Assembly (NCBI RefSeq): GCF_013337115.1
Contig: NZ_SGWE01000004.1
Location: 310,001-374,000, forward strand
Length of the DNA: 64,000 nucleotides
Reading direction: 5' to 3'
Source: Deinococcus sp. JMULE3
Lineage (GTDB): Bacteria > Deinococcota > Deinococci > Deinococcales > Deinococcaceae
Of this stretch, positions 39,640 to 49,549 are shown piece after piece; the first letter of the stretch is position 1; the number at the start of each line of letters is the position of its first letter. Made by a program: the position numbers and the translations under genes. The notes below the pieces were generated by a model. The model worked only from the letters and a program-made list of their open reading frames with translations, made no database searches and was not told where the DNA came from.

Positions 39640-40803
39640 TCAGCCTGGCTTCAGCGCGTTCCAGGCGGCCTGCACCGCCGCGCCACGCTCGAACGGCACG
39701 CCCAGCGCACTGAAGGCGTCCTCCAGAATCCCGGCGATCGCCAGCGCGTCGTAGCGGTCCGCGTAGCCCATGGTGCTCACGCGGAACACCGTGTCCTCGT
39801 GCGGCGCCTGGCCCGGCAGGGCGCGCTGGCCCATCGCGGCCAGCTGGGCGGCCACCTGCCGTCCGGTGATCCCGGCGGGCGGCGTGAGAACGGCCACCGC
39901 GGGGCTGGTGCGCGGCGCCCACGCGGGGGCGCCCAGCGCGGTCCCGGCGGCGATCAGCGCGTCGGTCTTGCGGCGCTGCTCGGCCCACAGGACCTCCAAG
40001 GGCACGCTCAGCAGGCGGTCCAGGGCCGTGCTCAGGGCGTAGATCAGGTTGATGGCCGGGGTCTGCGGGGTGTTCCCGGCCTTCTGCCCGGCCAGTTCGC
40101 GGGTCATGTCGAGGTAGAAGCCGCGTTCCGGGTTCTGGATCATGCGGGCCTGGACTTCAGGGCTGAACAGCACGAAGCCCAGTCCGGGGGGCGTGGCGGT
40201 GCCCTTCTGGCTGCCGGACACGATGACGTCCACGCCCCACGCGGCGGGGCGTAGTTCCGCCACGCCGTAGGAGGTGATGCCGTCGGCAATGATGATCAGG
40301 TCCGGGTTCTGCGCCTTCGCGGCCCGCGCGATGGCTTCGAGGTCGTGCAGGGCGCCAGTGCTCGTCTCGCTGTGCGTGATGAGCAGCGTGTGCGCGTCGC
40401 GCGAGGCGTCGGCGACCTCCTGCGGGTCGAGGACCTCACCCCAGGGTTTCGATACGAGGGTGGTGTCGTACCCGAAGCGGCGGGCCATCTCGCCCCAGCG
40501 TTCGCTGAACTTCCCGGCCTGGGCGTTCACGACCTTCGCGCCGCCGGGCGTGGTGCTGACCAGCGCGCCCTCGAACGCGCCGGTGCCGCTGCTGGTGGTG
40601 ATGACGGCGTCGTAGGGGTCGCCCAGCAGCCGCGTGAGTTTCTCGCGGGCTTCCATCAGCTTGGCGATCCCGGCCTGCGCGCGGTGGTGCATCTGCGGCT
40701 GCGCCAGTTCCGCCAGGACGTTCGGCGCGACCTCGACGGGACCGGGGGCGATCAGGCGTTCGCGGTTCAGGGGCGTGAAGTCCGGACGGGCAGCGTCGCT
40801 CAT
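39640..40803 (-). CDS. Class V aminotransferase (alanine-glyoxylate / serine-pyruvate type)
   Basis: 387-aa PLP enzyme of the AGXT/SgaA group. [14 protein letters not shown] at the start, [12 protein letters not shown] near 73, [14 protein letters not shown] near 150 and the PLP Lys in [15 protein letters not shown] near 202 are diagnostic. Likely transamination of glyoxylate or hydroxypyruvate with alanine or serine. ATG at 40803 is chosen over 40812 because TAAGAT (complement of 40811-40816) lies exactly 7 nt upstream. Not in an operon. Confidence 0.92.
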   Translation of the reverse strand: MSDAARPDFTPLNRERLIAPGPVEVAPNVLAELAQPQMHHRAQAGIAKLMEAREKLTRLLGDPYDAVITTSSGTGAFEGALVSTTPGGAKVVNAQAGKFSERWGEMARRFGYDTTLVSKPWGEVLDPQEVADASRDAHTLLITHSETSTGALHDLEAIARAAKAQNPDLIIIADGITSYGVAELRPAAWGVDVIVSGSQKGTATPPGLGFVLFSPEVQARMIQNPERGFYLDMTRELAGQKAGNTPQTPAINLIYALSTALDRLLSVPLEVLWAEQRRKTDALIAAGTALGAPAWAPRTSPAVAVLTPPAGITGRQVAAQLAAMGQRALPGQAPHEDTVFRVSTMGYADRYDALAIAGILEDAFSALGVPFERGAAVQAAWNALKPG

Positions 40804-40926
40804 GCCCTGCATCTTAGGCGGGGTGCCGGGCGGGCGCGGCGCCCCTGTGCAGCACTGCGTGAGAAACACCACGTTGAATGGGCAGACTGTGAGGACAATG
40901 TTGGGATTTCTTGATGAAATGAGGTC

Positions 40927-41892
40927 ATGACCCGTCCCCTCCTGACCCTCCTGACCGGCCTGACCCTCGCGGCAGGTGCATATGCCCAGACCGGCGCCCC
41001 GCTGTCCACCCCACTGCCGACCCCGCCGACCGCCCCGCCGGTCCAGACGCCCAGCGTCCCGGTCGGGCAACCCAAGCTGCCCACGACCCTCCCGAACCCC
41101 CTGACCCTCCCCGGCGGGCAGGCAGTGGACGCGAACGCCATGGTCGACAGCGCCGACCTCTTCGCCCTGCTCGTGCAGGCGGACTTCCTGAGCTGCGGGC
41201 AGACGGCACACCGCGACCCGGCCCTGGACGCCGTCGCGGCCCGCGTCGCTCGGGGTTTTGAGCTGAGCAGTGAACTGCGGGCCGCAAAATTGCGCCACCG
41301 GCGCGCCAACCAGTTCATCCTGCCGAAACTGGGGCGCGCCCCGGCCGTCCTGAAGGCCATGGCGAACCAGTGCGCCTACCGCGTCGGCTTCACCCGCTAC
41401 GGCGTCGCCGTGCAGGACGGCCGCGCCGCACTGGTCGCCATGCAGCCCGCGCAGATCGTCGCGGACGACCCCCGCGCGTGGCTGCTGCGCTTCATGGACC
41501 TGACCAACGAGGCCCGCCGCCAGGGGCAACGCTGCGGCGACCAGCTGTTCCACAGCGCCCCGCCACTGACCTGGAACGACCAGCTGGGCGTGGCCGCACA
41601 GGGCCACGTCAGTGACATGATTCGCCTGAACTTCCGCGGGCACATCAACCCCGAGACCGGCAGCACCCCCGAAAGCCGCGCGCAGGCCGCCGGGTACCCC
41701 AGCGACGCGGTCGGCGAGAACGCCGCGTACGACTCGGTCACGCCCGAGGACGCCCTCCAGAGCCTGCTCGACAGCCCCGGCCACTGCCGGACCCTCATGA
41801 ACCCCGAGTGGCGCGAATTCGGCGCCGCGATGGGCAACGGCACGCCCGACACGGTCTTCGCCACGTACTGGGTGCAGAGCTTCGGACGGTAA
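40927..41892 (+). CDS. Secreted CAP-domain (SCP/PR-1-like) protein
   Basis: 321-aa protein with a signal peptide ([20 protein letters not shown]), a Pro/Thr-rich linker (about residues 25-65), a middle part with a few Cys, and a C-terminal CAP domain (about 195-321): [13 protein letters not shown], the [18 protein letters not shown]is, GENAAYD and the [23 protein letters not shown] signature. Bacterial CAP proteins are extracellular; their biochemical role is not settled. A dispersed repeat element starts directly at the stop codon. Confidence 0.9.
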   Translation: MTRPLLTLLTGLTLAAGAYAQTGAPLSTPLPTPPTAPPVQTPSVPVGQPKLPTTLPNPLTLPGGQAVDANAMVDSADLFALLVQADFLSCGQTAHRDPALDAVAARVARGFELSSELRAAKLRHRRANQFILPKLGRAPAVLKAMANQCAYRVGFTRYGVAVQDGRAALVAMQPAQIVADDPRAWLLRFMDLTNEARRQGQRCGDQLFHSAPPLTWNDQLGVAAQGHVSDMIRLNFRGHINPETGSTPESRAQAAGYPSDAVGENAAYDSVTPEDALQSLLDSPGHCRTLMNPEWREFGAAMGNGTPDTVFATYWVQSFGR

Positions 41893-42046
41893 GACGGACT
41901 CCGGTTGAAAGGTTTGCAAAAACTTTCAACCCGAGCGGACTCGGAGAGCTGCGCCGCAGAGCGAGCAGAAGAGAAATGGGTTCCGGGCGTGGAGTTGGCA
42001 ACCCGGTGTCGTTCCGGGTTGTGAACGAAACAGACGGAATCCGTAT
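41890..42046 (+). repeat. Dispersed palindromic element, copy B (full length)
   Basis: About 157 bp beginning at the TAA of the CAP gene with GACGGACTCCGGTTGAAAG and ending with GACGGAATCCGTATAA, an inverted copy of the start (ACGGAYTCCG). The hairpin arms are GGTTGAAAG (41903-41911) and CTTTCAACC. The middle (TTCCGGGCGTGGAGTTGGC) matches copy A at about three of four positions. Confidence 0.75.
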
Positions 42047-42202
42047 AAGCGGCAGACGGATGATGGCAGACGGCTGCTGGCGGGGAGGGGGTGCAGGCGG
42101 GTGCGCCCCTCTCCCCCATCTGCACTGCCCTGCCGCCAACCCACTGGCCCGCATAAAGGCCGCCGATACGGCTGATGGGCGGGCAGCGGCTAGGCTGCGG
42201 GC
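42047..42202. other. Non-coding spacer before CoA-disulfide reductase
   Basis: Together with copy B this makes a 310-bp stretch without a gene. It contains short G/C-rich runs (GGTGCAGGCGGGTGCGCCCC near 42090-42110) and the promoter of the next gene (TAGGCT, 42191-42196). Nothing else recognised. Confidence 0.5.
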
Positions 42203-43543
<1,341 letters not shown>

Positions 43544-43549
43544 TCACAG

Positions 43550-43581
43550 CGCGGCCCGCCTCCACCGGGAAGCGGGCCGCG
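43550..43581. terminator. Bidirectional hairpin before serA
   Basis: CGCGGCCCGC (43550-43559) and GCGGGCCGCG (43572-43581), perfect 10-bp stem between convergent genes. Confidence 0.7.
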
Positions 43582-43594
43582 AGTTCTGACCGGT

Positions 43595-45223
43595 TTACGC
43601 CCGGACGAGGTACGCGCTGTCGATGACGTCCAGTGCGCGGACCTGATCGAGTTGCTCGGCAGTCAGGGCGTCGTCGAGGGTCAGGGTGAACAGCGCCTGT
43701 CCGCCCTTCTCGGCGCGGCCGAGGGCCATCCCGGCGATGTTCACGCCCCAGCTGCCCAGCAGGGTGCTGAGTTTGGCGACCGCGCCGGGTTTGTCCTGGT
43801 TGCTGGCGATCAGGATGAACCCTTCGGGTTCGAGTTCCACGCGGAAGTCCCGCAGGCGGGTCAGGCGGGGGTTGCGGCCGAAGACGGTGCCGCCGACGGT
43901 GCGGGTGCGTTCCTTCTCGCCGCTGGCGCCGCCCGTGACTTTCACGATGACCTCGGTCTGGTAGTCGGGGCTGTCCCCTTCCTCGCGGATGGCGAGGTTC
44001 ACGCCGCGTTCCTTGGCCAGGGCGCGGGCGTTGATCATGTTGGGCGTCTCGTCGGTGATGCCCGACAGGTAGCCGACGAGGACGCTGGTGACGACCGGGG
44101 CGGGGTCGGCGGGGAACTCGCCCCGGAAGGTGACCTCGACATCGTGCGCGCCGGGCAGCAGCTGCGCGAGGACGCGGCCCAGCTTCTCGCCGAGTTTCAG
44201 GTACCCACCCAGGGCTTCCATCGTCTTGGCGTCCAGGGCGGGGGCGTTCACGGCGCCCTTACTGACGTCGCCGTGCAGGGCGTCCAGGACACGCGACACG
44301 ATCTCTGCGCCGACGCGTTCCTGCGCCTCGAAGGTGTTCGCTCCCAGGTGCGCGGTGATGCCCAGGTTCGGCGCGCCCAGGAAGATGTGCTCCGGAGCGG
44401 GGGGTTCGTCCACGAACACGTCCACCCCGGCGGCGAACAGGTGACCGCTGTGCAGGGCGTCCACGAGGGCCTGCTCGTCGATGATGCCGCCGCGCGCGGC
44501 GTTCACGGCGATCGCGCCCTTCTTCAGGCGGGCGAGCTGCTCGGCGCCGATCATGCCGCGCGTCTCGTCCGTCAGGGGGGTGTGCACCGTGATGGCGTCC
44601 ACCTGCGCGAGCAGGTCGTCCAGCGTGGCGGCGCGGGTGACGCCCAGCCGCTCGAACTTGCTGTCCGGCACGTAGGGGTCGAAGGCGACGACGTGCATGC
44701 GAAGGCCCTGCGCGCGGTCGGCGACGATGCTGCCGATGCGGCCCAGGCCCACGATGCCAAGGGTCTTGTCCTTGAGTTCCAGGCCCAGGTACTTGCGGTC
44801 CCACTGTCCGGCCCGGGTCTTGCTGTCGCTGCGGGTCAGGCCGCGCGCGGCGGCCATGAGGTGCATGACGGCCAGTTCCGCCGCCGAGACGTTGTTGCTT
44901 TCCGGGGCGTTCAGCACCAGCAGGCCGCGCAGGCTGGCGTACTCCAGGTCGATGTTGTCCACGCCCACGCCGCCGCGCCCGATGACCTTCAGGCGGGGCC
45001 CGGCCGCGTCGATCAGTTCGCGGTCGACCTTGGTGCGGCTGCGGGTGATCAGCGCGTCGTACTCCGGCAGGCGGCGCAGCGTCTCGGCGCGGTCCATGTT
45101 GCCCTGGTAGTCGATCTGGAAACCGTCGTGGTTCAGGTCGCCGGGATTCATCTCGTCGCAGATCAGGACGCGCAGCGGCGCGGCGGCGGTCTGGTCGGCC
45201 TGGGTGGGGGCGGTGGCGGTCAT
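43595..45223 (-). CDS. serA: D-3-phosphoglycerate dehydrogenase SerA
   Basis: 542-aa long-type enzyme for the first step of serine synthesis. NAD-binding LGIVGLGRIGSIVADRAQG near 155, catalytic Arg in NAARGGIIDE, Glu in VDEPPAPE and His in TAHLGANT near 298 are all present; then the intervening ASB domain and a C-terminal ACT domain (ILIASNQDKPGAVAKLSTLL), which suggests serine feedback. ATG at 45223 follows TACCCT (complement of 45230-45235) by 6 nt. It is divergent from mntH across about 125 nt. Confidence 0.95.
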   Translation of the reverse strand: MTATAPTQADQTAAAPLRVLICDEMNPGDLNHDGFQIDYQGNMDRAETLRRLPEYDALITRSRTKVDRELIDAAGPRLKVIGRGGVGVDNIDLEYASLRGLLVLNAPESNNVSAAELAVMHLMAAARGLTRSDSKTRAGQWDRKYLGLELKDKTLGIVGLGRIGSIVADRAQGLRMHVVAFDPYVPDSKFERLGVTRAATLDDLLAQVDAITVHTPLTDETRGMIGAEQLARLKKGAIAVNAARGGIIDEQALVDALHSGHLFAAGVDVFVDEPPAPEHIFLGAPNLGITAHLGANTFEAQERVGAEIVSRVLDALHGDVSKGAVNAPALDAKTMEALGGYLKLGEKLGRVLAQLLPGAHDVEVTFRGEFPADPAPVVTSVLVGYLSGITDETPNMINARALAKERGVNLAIREEGDSPDYQTEVIVKVTGGASGEKERTRTVGGTVFGRNPRLTRLRDFRVELEPEGFILIASNQDKPGAVAKLSTLLGSWGVNIAGMALGRAEKGGQALFTLTLDDALTAEQLDQVRALDVIDSAYLVRA

Positions 45224-45309
45224 GCCCCGAGGGTACGCGCCGGGGCCGGGGGCGGCGCTGATTTGGCTAGGGGGAGGTTGCGGGTTTCTTGGGGTGACGG
45301 GGGCGGCAG

Positions 45310-45339
45310 TGGACAATTTTTTTTAGGGCCGCCTAAGAT
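45310..45339 (+). promoter_or_regulatory. mntH promoter with DtxR-like palindrome
   Basis: TGGACA (45310-45315) and TAAGAT (45334-45339), 18-nt spacer, 8 nt before the ATG. TTAGG-GCCG-CCTAA (45323-45336) is a perfect 5+4+5 palindrome overlapping the spacer and the -10 box. TTAGG half sites are typical of DtxR/MntR-family operators, and Deinococcus DtxR-family regulators control Nramp genes, so this is probably the Mn-responsive operator. Confidence 0.65.
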
Positions 45340-45347
45340 GCGCTTCG

Positions 45348-46652
45348 ATGAGCCTGCCTCCCCCCGATCGACCCAGCGCCGGCAGCCTGGACGACCGCAT
45401 GACCCGCCGGGCCGAGGCCGTCCTGGCCCGGCACTCGCAGAAGCGCGGACTGGCCCGCATCCTGCCGTTCCTCGGCCCGGCCGTGATCGCGTCCATCGCG
45501 TACATGGACCCCGGCAACTTCGCCACGAACATCCAGGGCGGCGCGCAGTTCGGGTACGCGCTGCTGTGGGTGATCCTCGCGGCGAACCTCATGGCGATGC
45601 TGATCCAGAACCTCAGCGCGAAACTGGGCATCGCGACCGGGAAGAACCTCCCGGAGACCATCCGGGAACGCTGGCCGCGCCCGGTCGTGTGGCTGTACTG
45701 GGTGCAGGCGGAGATCGTCGCCATGGCGACCGACCTCGCGGAGTTCCTGGGCGCGGCGGTCGCCATTCAGCTGCTGACCGGCCTGCCGCTGATCTGGGGC
45801 GCGAGCATCACGGCCGTCCTGACCTTCTGGCTGCTGACCATCCAGCGCCGGGGCTTCCGCCCGCTGGAACTAGTCATCGGGGGCTTCGTGTCCATCATCG
45901 GGGTGGCGTACCTGACGCAGTTCGTGCTGGCCCGCCCCGCCCTGGCCGAGCTGGGGCGCGGGTTCATTCCCAGCTTCCAGGGCGTGGACAGCGTGTACCT
46001 CGCCGTGGGGATCATCGGCGCGACCGTCATGCCGCACGTCATCTACCTCCACTCCGCGCTGACGCAGGGCCGCGTTCCCACCCGCAACGACGACGAGAAA
46101 CTGCGCCTCAGCCGCCTGAACCGCGTGGACGTGATCGCCTCCATGGGCGTGGCGGGCCTGATCAACATGAGCATGCTGGCCGTCGCCGCCGCCACCTTCT
46201 ACGGCAAGGGCGTCGAGAACGCCGGGGACCTGGAAACCGCGTACCGCACGCTGACGCCATTGCTCGGCCCGGCCGCCGCGACCGCGTTCGCCATCGCGCT
46301 GCTCGCCAGCGGCCTGAGCAGCAGCGCGGTGGGCACCATGGCCGGGCAGGTCATCATGCAGGGCTTCGTGAACTTCAGCATTCCCCTGTGGCTGCGCCGC
46401 ACGATCACGATGCTCCCGGCGTTCATCGTGATCCTGCTGGGCCTGAACCCCACCGACGTGCTGGTGCTGTCGCAGGTGATCCTGTCCTTCGGCGTGCCGT
46501 TCGCGCTCGTGCCGCTGCTGCTGTTCACCGCCCGGCGCGACGTGATGGGCGTGCTGACCAGCAAGCCGCTCGTCACCGGGCTGGGCTGGCTGTTCGCGAG
46601 CATCATCATCGGCCTGAACGTGTACCTGCTGTGGGGAGCATTCACGAACTGA
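45348..46652 (+). CDS. mntH: Nramp-family Mn2+/H+ symporter MntH
   Basis: 434-aa inner-membrane importer with 11 helices. The metal-site DPGNF (near residue 48, MDPGNFATNIQGG) and the MPHVIYLHSAL segment (helix 6, near 228) are intact, so it should be active for Mn(II) and perhaps Fe(II). Manganese uptake is central to oxidative and radiation tolerance in Deinococcus. Leaderless start. A DtxR-like operator overlaps the promoter. Confidence 0.95.
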   Translation: MSLPPPDRPSAGSLDDRMTRRAEAVLARHSQKRGLARILPFLGPAVIASIAYMDPGNFATNIQGGAQFGYALLWVILAANLMAMLIQNLSAKLGIATGKNLPETIRERWPRPVVWLYWVQAEIVAMATDLAEFLGAAVAIQLLTGLPLIWGASITAVLTFWLLTIQRRGFRPLELVIGGFVSIIGVAYLTQFVLARPALAELGRGFIPSFQGVDSVYLAVGIIGATVMPHVIYLHSALTQGRVPTRNDDEKLRLSRLNRVDVIASMGVAGLINMSMLAVAAATFYGKGVENAGDLETAYRTLTPLLGPAAATAFAIALLASGLSSSAVGTMAGQVIMQGFVNFSIPLWLRRTITMLPAFIVILLGLNPTDVLVLSQVILSFGVPFALVPLLLFTARRDVMGVLTSKPLVTGLGWLFASIIIGLNVYLLWGAFTN

Positions 46653-46668
46653 CGCGGAATCGAGAAAC

Positions 46669-46709
46669 AAAGGGGGCGGCCCGGTTCACCTAACCGGGCC
46701 GCCCCCTTT
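46669..46709. terminator. Perfect 18-bp hairpin between mntH and astacin gene
   Basis: AAAGGGGGCGGCCCGGTT (46669-46686) and AACCGGGCCGCCCCCTTT (46692-46709), loop of 5 nt. The A-run before and T-run after let it work in both directions. Confidence 0.85.
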
Positions 46710-46719
46710 CATTCCGTGT

Positions 46720-47523
46720 TCAGCGGGGGTACATGGCGTTGATGGTGCTCTTGTCGGTCGTGGAGAAGCCGTTGCGCTGCCCCATGCGGTTCAGGTCGAT
46801 GCTCGGGTCGATCGGCTGGATGGCGATCTTGCCGTCGAAGAACGCGGGGTAGTGCATGATCGAGTCGAAGTCGTACGCGCCGTACCCGGCGCTGCCACTG
46901 CGGATCTGGTACTGGCTCTGCCAGTCGGCGGGAATGTTCGCCCAGATGATCGTCACGGACTTGTCGCGGTCGGGGCGGGTCTGCTCGTGGAACAGGCCCA
47001 TGGCGTGCCCGAACTCGTGGATGATCGAGCCGGTCGTGCAGCGGTCGGCCAGGGTGATGGTCTGCTTGCCGCCCACCATGCCCAGGCTGGACGCGCAGCT
47101 GGTGCCGGTGTTGTACGTGATCTCCACGTAGTTGCGCTGCGTGGTGCTGGTGCGGGGGGTCACGACGACGTTCGTGGTCGAGCGGATCGTGGCGGCGGCG
47201 GCCGCCACGCGGTCACGGATCGCCTGGGGGACGTTCGCGGCGAAGGTATAAGGAATGGTGCGGCCCGTCCAGCGGTACCGGGTGTCCACGACGTACGTGC
47301 CCTGCTCGCCGACCCTGGCGCTGCTGAGGTCCGCGAGGATGATGTCGTCCTCCAGCATCAGGTAGCCGTCCTGCTTGAAGCCCATGACCTGCTGCTCGGT
47401 GCCGTCGGGCATGATCAGGGTCGCGGGGGCCTTCTCGGGGGTCACGCGGGCGTCGGGGGTGGGGGACGGGCTGCAGGCAGCCAGGATGACGGACAGGGCA
47501 ATGAGGGAAGACGCGACGCGCAT
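46720..47523 (-). CDS. Astacin-like (M12A) zinc metalloprotease, lipoprotein
   Basis: 267-aa exported protease. The N-terminus ends in a lipobox (ALSVILAAC), so the mature protein should be lipid-anchored. A short propart precedes the catalytic domain, which has the astacin zinc site IHEFGHAMGLFHEQTR (HExxHxxGxxHE) and the Met-turn/SIMHYP segment. ATG at 47523 has GGAGG 8 nt upstream. The minus-strand promoter is TTTACT (47580-47585) and TATCTT (47557-47562) with a 17-nt spacer. Confidence 0.92.
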   Translation of the reverse strand: MRVASSLIALSVILAACSPSPTPDARVTPEKAPATLIMPDGTEQQVMGFKQDGYLMLEDDIILADLSSARVGEQGTYVVDTRYRWTGRTIPYTFAANVPQAIRDRVAAAAATIRSTTNVVVTPRTSTTQRNYVEITYNTGTSCASSLGMVGGKQTITLADRCTTGSIIHEFGHAMGLFHEQTRPDRDKSVTIIWANIPADWQSQYQIRSGSAGYGAYDFDSIMHYPAFFDGKIAIQPIDPSIDLNRMGQRNGFSTTDKSTINAMYPR

Positions 47524-47556
47524 GGGTGAAACCTCCGTTGTGTGGTGTACCCCGCG

Positions 47557-47585
47557 AAGATAGTGAAGGTCTGATGAAAAGTAAA
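47557..47585 (-). promoter_or_regulatory. Promoter of the astacin gene
   Basis: Minus strand TTTACT -17 nt- TATCTT, giving a short leader with a normal ribosome binding site. One of few non-leaderless promoters visible here. Confidence 0.55.
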
Positions 47586-47640
47586 GGGGGCGACGCGAAC
47601 GTCTGCCCCCCATCGGCCGTTCCGGCACACGCAGGCGCCG

Positions 47641-47739
47641 GGAGAGCCGCTTCGCTCCTTCTCTGCTCCGCAGCTCTACGAGTCGCATCCGCTCGGGTTG
47701 AAAGATGTTGCGCACCTTTCAACCGGAGTCCGTATCAGC
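47641..47739 (-). repeat. Dispersed palindromic element, copy C (left part)
   Basis: Minus strand, starts at the TGA of the hydrolase gene: TGATACGGACTCCGGTTGAAAG, then the CTTTCAACCCGAGCGGATGCG arm and a GAGCTGCGGAGCAGAG segment shared with copy B. The far end could not be matched, so it may be truncated. Confidence 0.7.
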
Positions 47740-48562
47740 CTGTGCGGGCGCGCAGCCAGTCGAGGATCACCTGCCGCACCTGCTCGCGCGGTTCGTCGTT
47801 CAGGAGCTCGTGGTAGCCGCCCTCGACGGTGTGCAGCGTCTTGTCCGTGGACGTGATCGTGTCGTGGAAGCGCTGGCTGCCGCGCGGGTCGGTGATCTTG
47901 TCGGCGGTGCCGTGCAGGGTCAGGGTGGGCAGCGTCCAGCGGGCGTACTCGGGCCACAGGCGCCCGCTGAGGCCCAGCATGGTCGCGCCGGTCAGGGCCG
48001 GGACGTTCCCGTGGTACATGACCGGGTCGGCCTCGTACGCGGCGACCTCGTCGGGCAGGCGCGAGAGGCCGCCGGTGCCGAGGTCGCTGGTCTTCAGGCC
48101 CGGCGCGACGCGCGCGATGACCGGCGCCAGCCGCTTGAGCCACGCGGGTTCCTTCTCCCCCACCAGCAGCGCCGGGCTGGACAGGATCACGCCGCTCAGG
48201 CCGCGCGGGTCACGGGCCGCGCTGGCCGCCGTGACCAGTCCGCCCATGGAGTGCCCCAGCGCGAACACAGGCAGGTCCTGCGCCCGCAGCGCCTCGCGGG
48301 CTTTCAGATGATCCTCGACGAGCACGTTCATGTCCGCGACTGCCTGCCGCCCCGGAGATTTCCCGTGACTGCGCTGATCGAAGGCGTACACGCTGATCCC
48401 GGCGTCCACCAGCGTGGGAATCAGTCGGTGGTACCGCTCCACGTAGCGGCCCGCGTACTCCCCGAACCCGTGCGAGAGCAGCAGCGCCGCCTTCGGGCTG
48501 GCCGCCCGCCACAGGTATCCCTCGACCGGCGCGCCCGGTACCGTCCACGCTTCGTTTTGCAT
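47735..48562 (-). CDS. Alpha/beta hydrolase, monoacylglycerol lipase / lysophospholipase type
   Basis: 275-aa serine hydrolase. Oxyanion/lid start [21 protein letters not shown] near 32, [13 protein letters not shown] near 59, nucleophile elbow [10 protein letters not shown] near 99, [11 protein letters not shown] with the acidic residue near 215 and the His in [10 protein letters not shown] near 248 match the monoglyceride lipase group. ATG at 48562 follows TAGACT (complement of 48569-48574) by 6 nt; a 17-copy heptamer array occupies the -35 region, so expression may vary with copy number. Confidence 0.9.
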   Translation of the reverse strand: MQNEAWTVPGAPVEGYLWRAASPKAALLLSHGFGEYAGRYVERYHRLIPTLVDAGISVYAFDQRSHGKSPGRQAVADMNVLVEDHLKAREALRAQDLPVFALGHSMGGLVTAASAARDPRGLSGVILSSPALLVGEKEPAWLKRLAPVIARVAPGLKTSDLGTGGLSRLPDEVAAYEADPVMYHGNVPALTGATMLGLSGRLWPEYARWTLPTLTLHGTADKITDPRGSQRFHDTITSTDKTLHTVEGGYHELLNDEPREQVRQVILDWLRARTG

Positions 48563-48578
48563 GAACCGAGTCTAACGG

Positions 48579-48697
48579 GGGTGATGGGTGATGGGTGATG
48601 GGTGATGGGTGATGGGTGATGGGTGATGGGTGATGGGTGATGGGTGATGGGTGATGGGTGATGGGTGATGGGTGATGGGTGATGGGTGATGGGTGAT
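48579..48697. repeat. Heptamer tandem array, 17 perfect copies of GGGTGAT
   Basis: 119 bp = 17 x 7 without a single deviation. It begins 4 bp upstream of the -10 box (48569-48574) of the minus-strand hydrolase gene, covers its -35 and upstream region, and ends 57 bp from the end of the neighbouring gene. Perfect identity points to recent slippage, so copy number is probably variable between strains. Confidence 0.95.
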
Positions 48698-48754
48698 GGT
48701 CAACAGCGTGCGCGCGACCCGACCGCCCCCGTCAAGCCCCCCACTCCCCACTGC

Positions 48755-49549
48755 CTACTCCCCCAGAAAGTCGTCCACCAGCGCGCGGTACCGCTCCGCC
48801 TCCTCCAGCGCGGGGAAGTGCCCGCTGTGGGCCAGGACCTCCTGGCGGGCGTGGGGGATCAGGGCGGCGATCTCCGCTCCGGCGGGGGGTGGGTTGAGGG
48901 GGTCGTGCGCGCCGCTGAGGATCAGGGTGGGGGCGGTGACGCGCGGCAGGCCGGGCCGGAAGTCGAAGCGTTCCAGGGCGCGGCGGGCGGCGTCGGCCTG
49001 TTCCGGCGTCTGGGCCAGTCCAGTCGCGTGGTCGTCGGCGGTGCGGCGGGCGACCTCGTCCCGGATGGCCTGCGGGGTGCCGGGGGCGAACATGCGCTCC
49101 AGCAGGAACGCCTGGACCTCCTGCGGGGTCAGGTCCCGCAGTTCGGCCTCGTGCTGCGCCATCAGGATGGCGGTGCCGCTGGTCTGCCCGCTGGCCTTCG
49201 GGACGACCAGGATCAGCCGCGAGACGCGCGCAGGGTGCGTGGTGGCAAGCGCCTGCGCGACGTAGCTGCCCATGCTGGTGCCCATCACGTCCGCCTGCGG
49301 GACGCCCAGGGCGTCCATGACGGTCAGCACGTCGCTGACGTGATCGGCCAGCGTGAAGTTCGCGGGGCGGCCCGAGCGCCCGTGCCCGCGACTGTCGGGA
49401 GCAATCACGCGCCGCTTCCCGGCGAGGTGGTGCAGGTCGCCGTCCAGCCAGCCGCTGTGGCTGCCCAGCCCGTGCAGGAGGATCAGGGGGTGCCCGTCGC
49501 CCGCCTGCTGCACGAACAGGGGGGTGCCGTCGGCGGCGGGGATGATCAC
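48755..49549 (-). CDS. Alpha/beta hydrolase
   Basis: 264-aa serine hydrolase of the 3-oxoadipate enol-lactonase/haloperoxidase group. [15 protein letters not shown] near 21, [15 protein letters not shown] near 48, nucleophile in [10 protein letters not shown] near 92, Asp in [11 protein letters not shown] and the His in [11 protein letters not shown] near 243 form the triad. GTG at 49549 overlaps the TGA of the oligopeptidase gene (GTGA). Substrate unknown. Confidence 0.88.
   Translation of the reverse strand: MIIPAADGTPLFVQQAGDGHPLILLHGLGSHSGWLDGDLHHLAGKRRVIAPDSRGHGRSGRPANFTLADHVSDVLTVMDALGVPQADVMGTSMGSYVAQALATTHPARVSRLILVVPKASGQTSGTAILMAQHEAELRDLTPQEVQAFLLERMFAPGTPQAIRDEVARRTADDHATGLAQTPEQADAARRALERFDFRPGLPRVTAPTLILSGAHDPLNPPPAGAEIAALIPHARQEVLAHSGHFPALEEAERYRALVDDFLGE

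Noticed and set aside
32342..42046. Insertion sequences at the ATACGGA-ended elements
   Set aside because: Elements are 140-165 bp and carry no transposase frame, so they can only be non-autonomous.
43652..46693. Open frame of about 1000 codons crossing serA and mntH
   Set aside because: It runs antisense through serA and out of frame through mntH; both real genes have full domain support and promoters.
48579..48697. CRISPR array
   Set aside because: Units are contiguous 7-mers with no spacers and no cas genes nearby.
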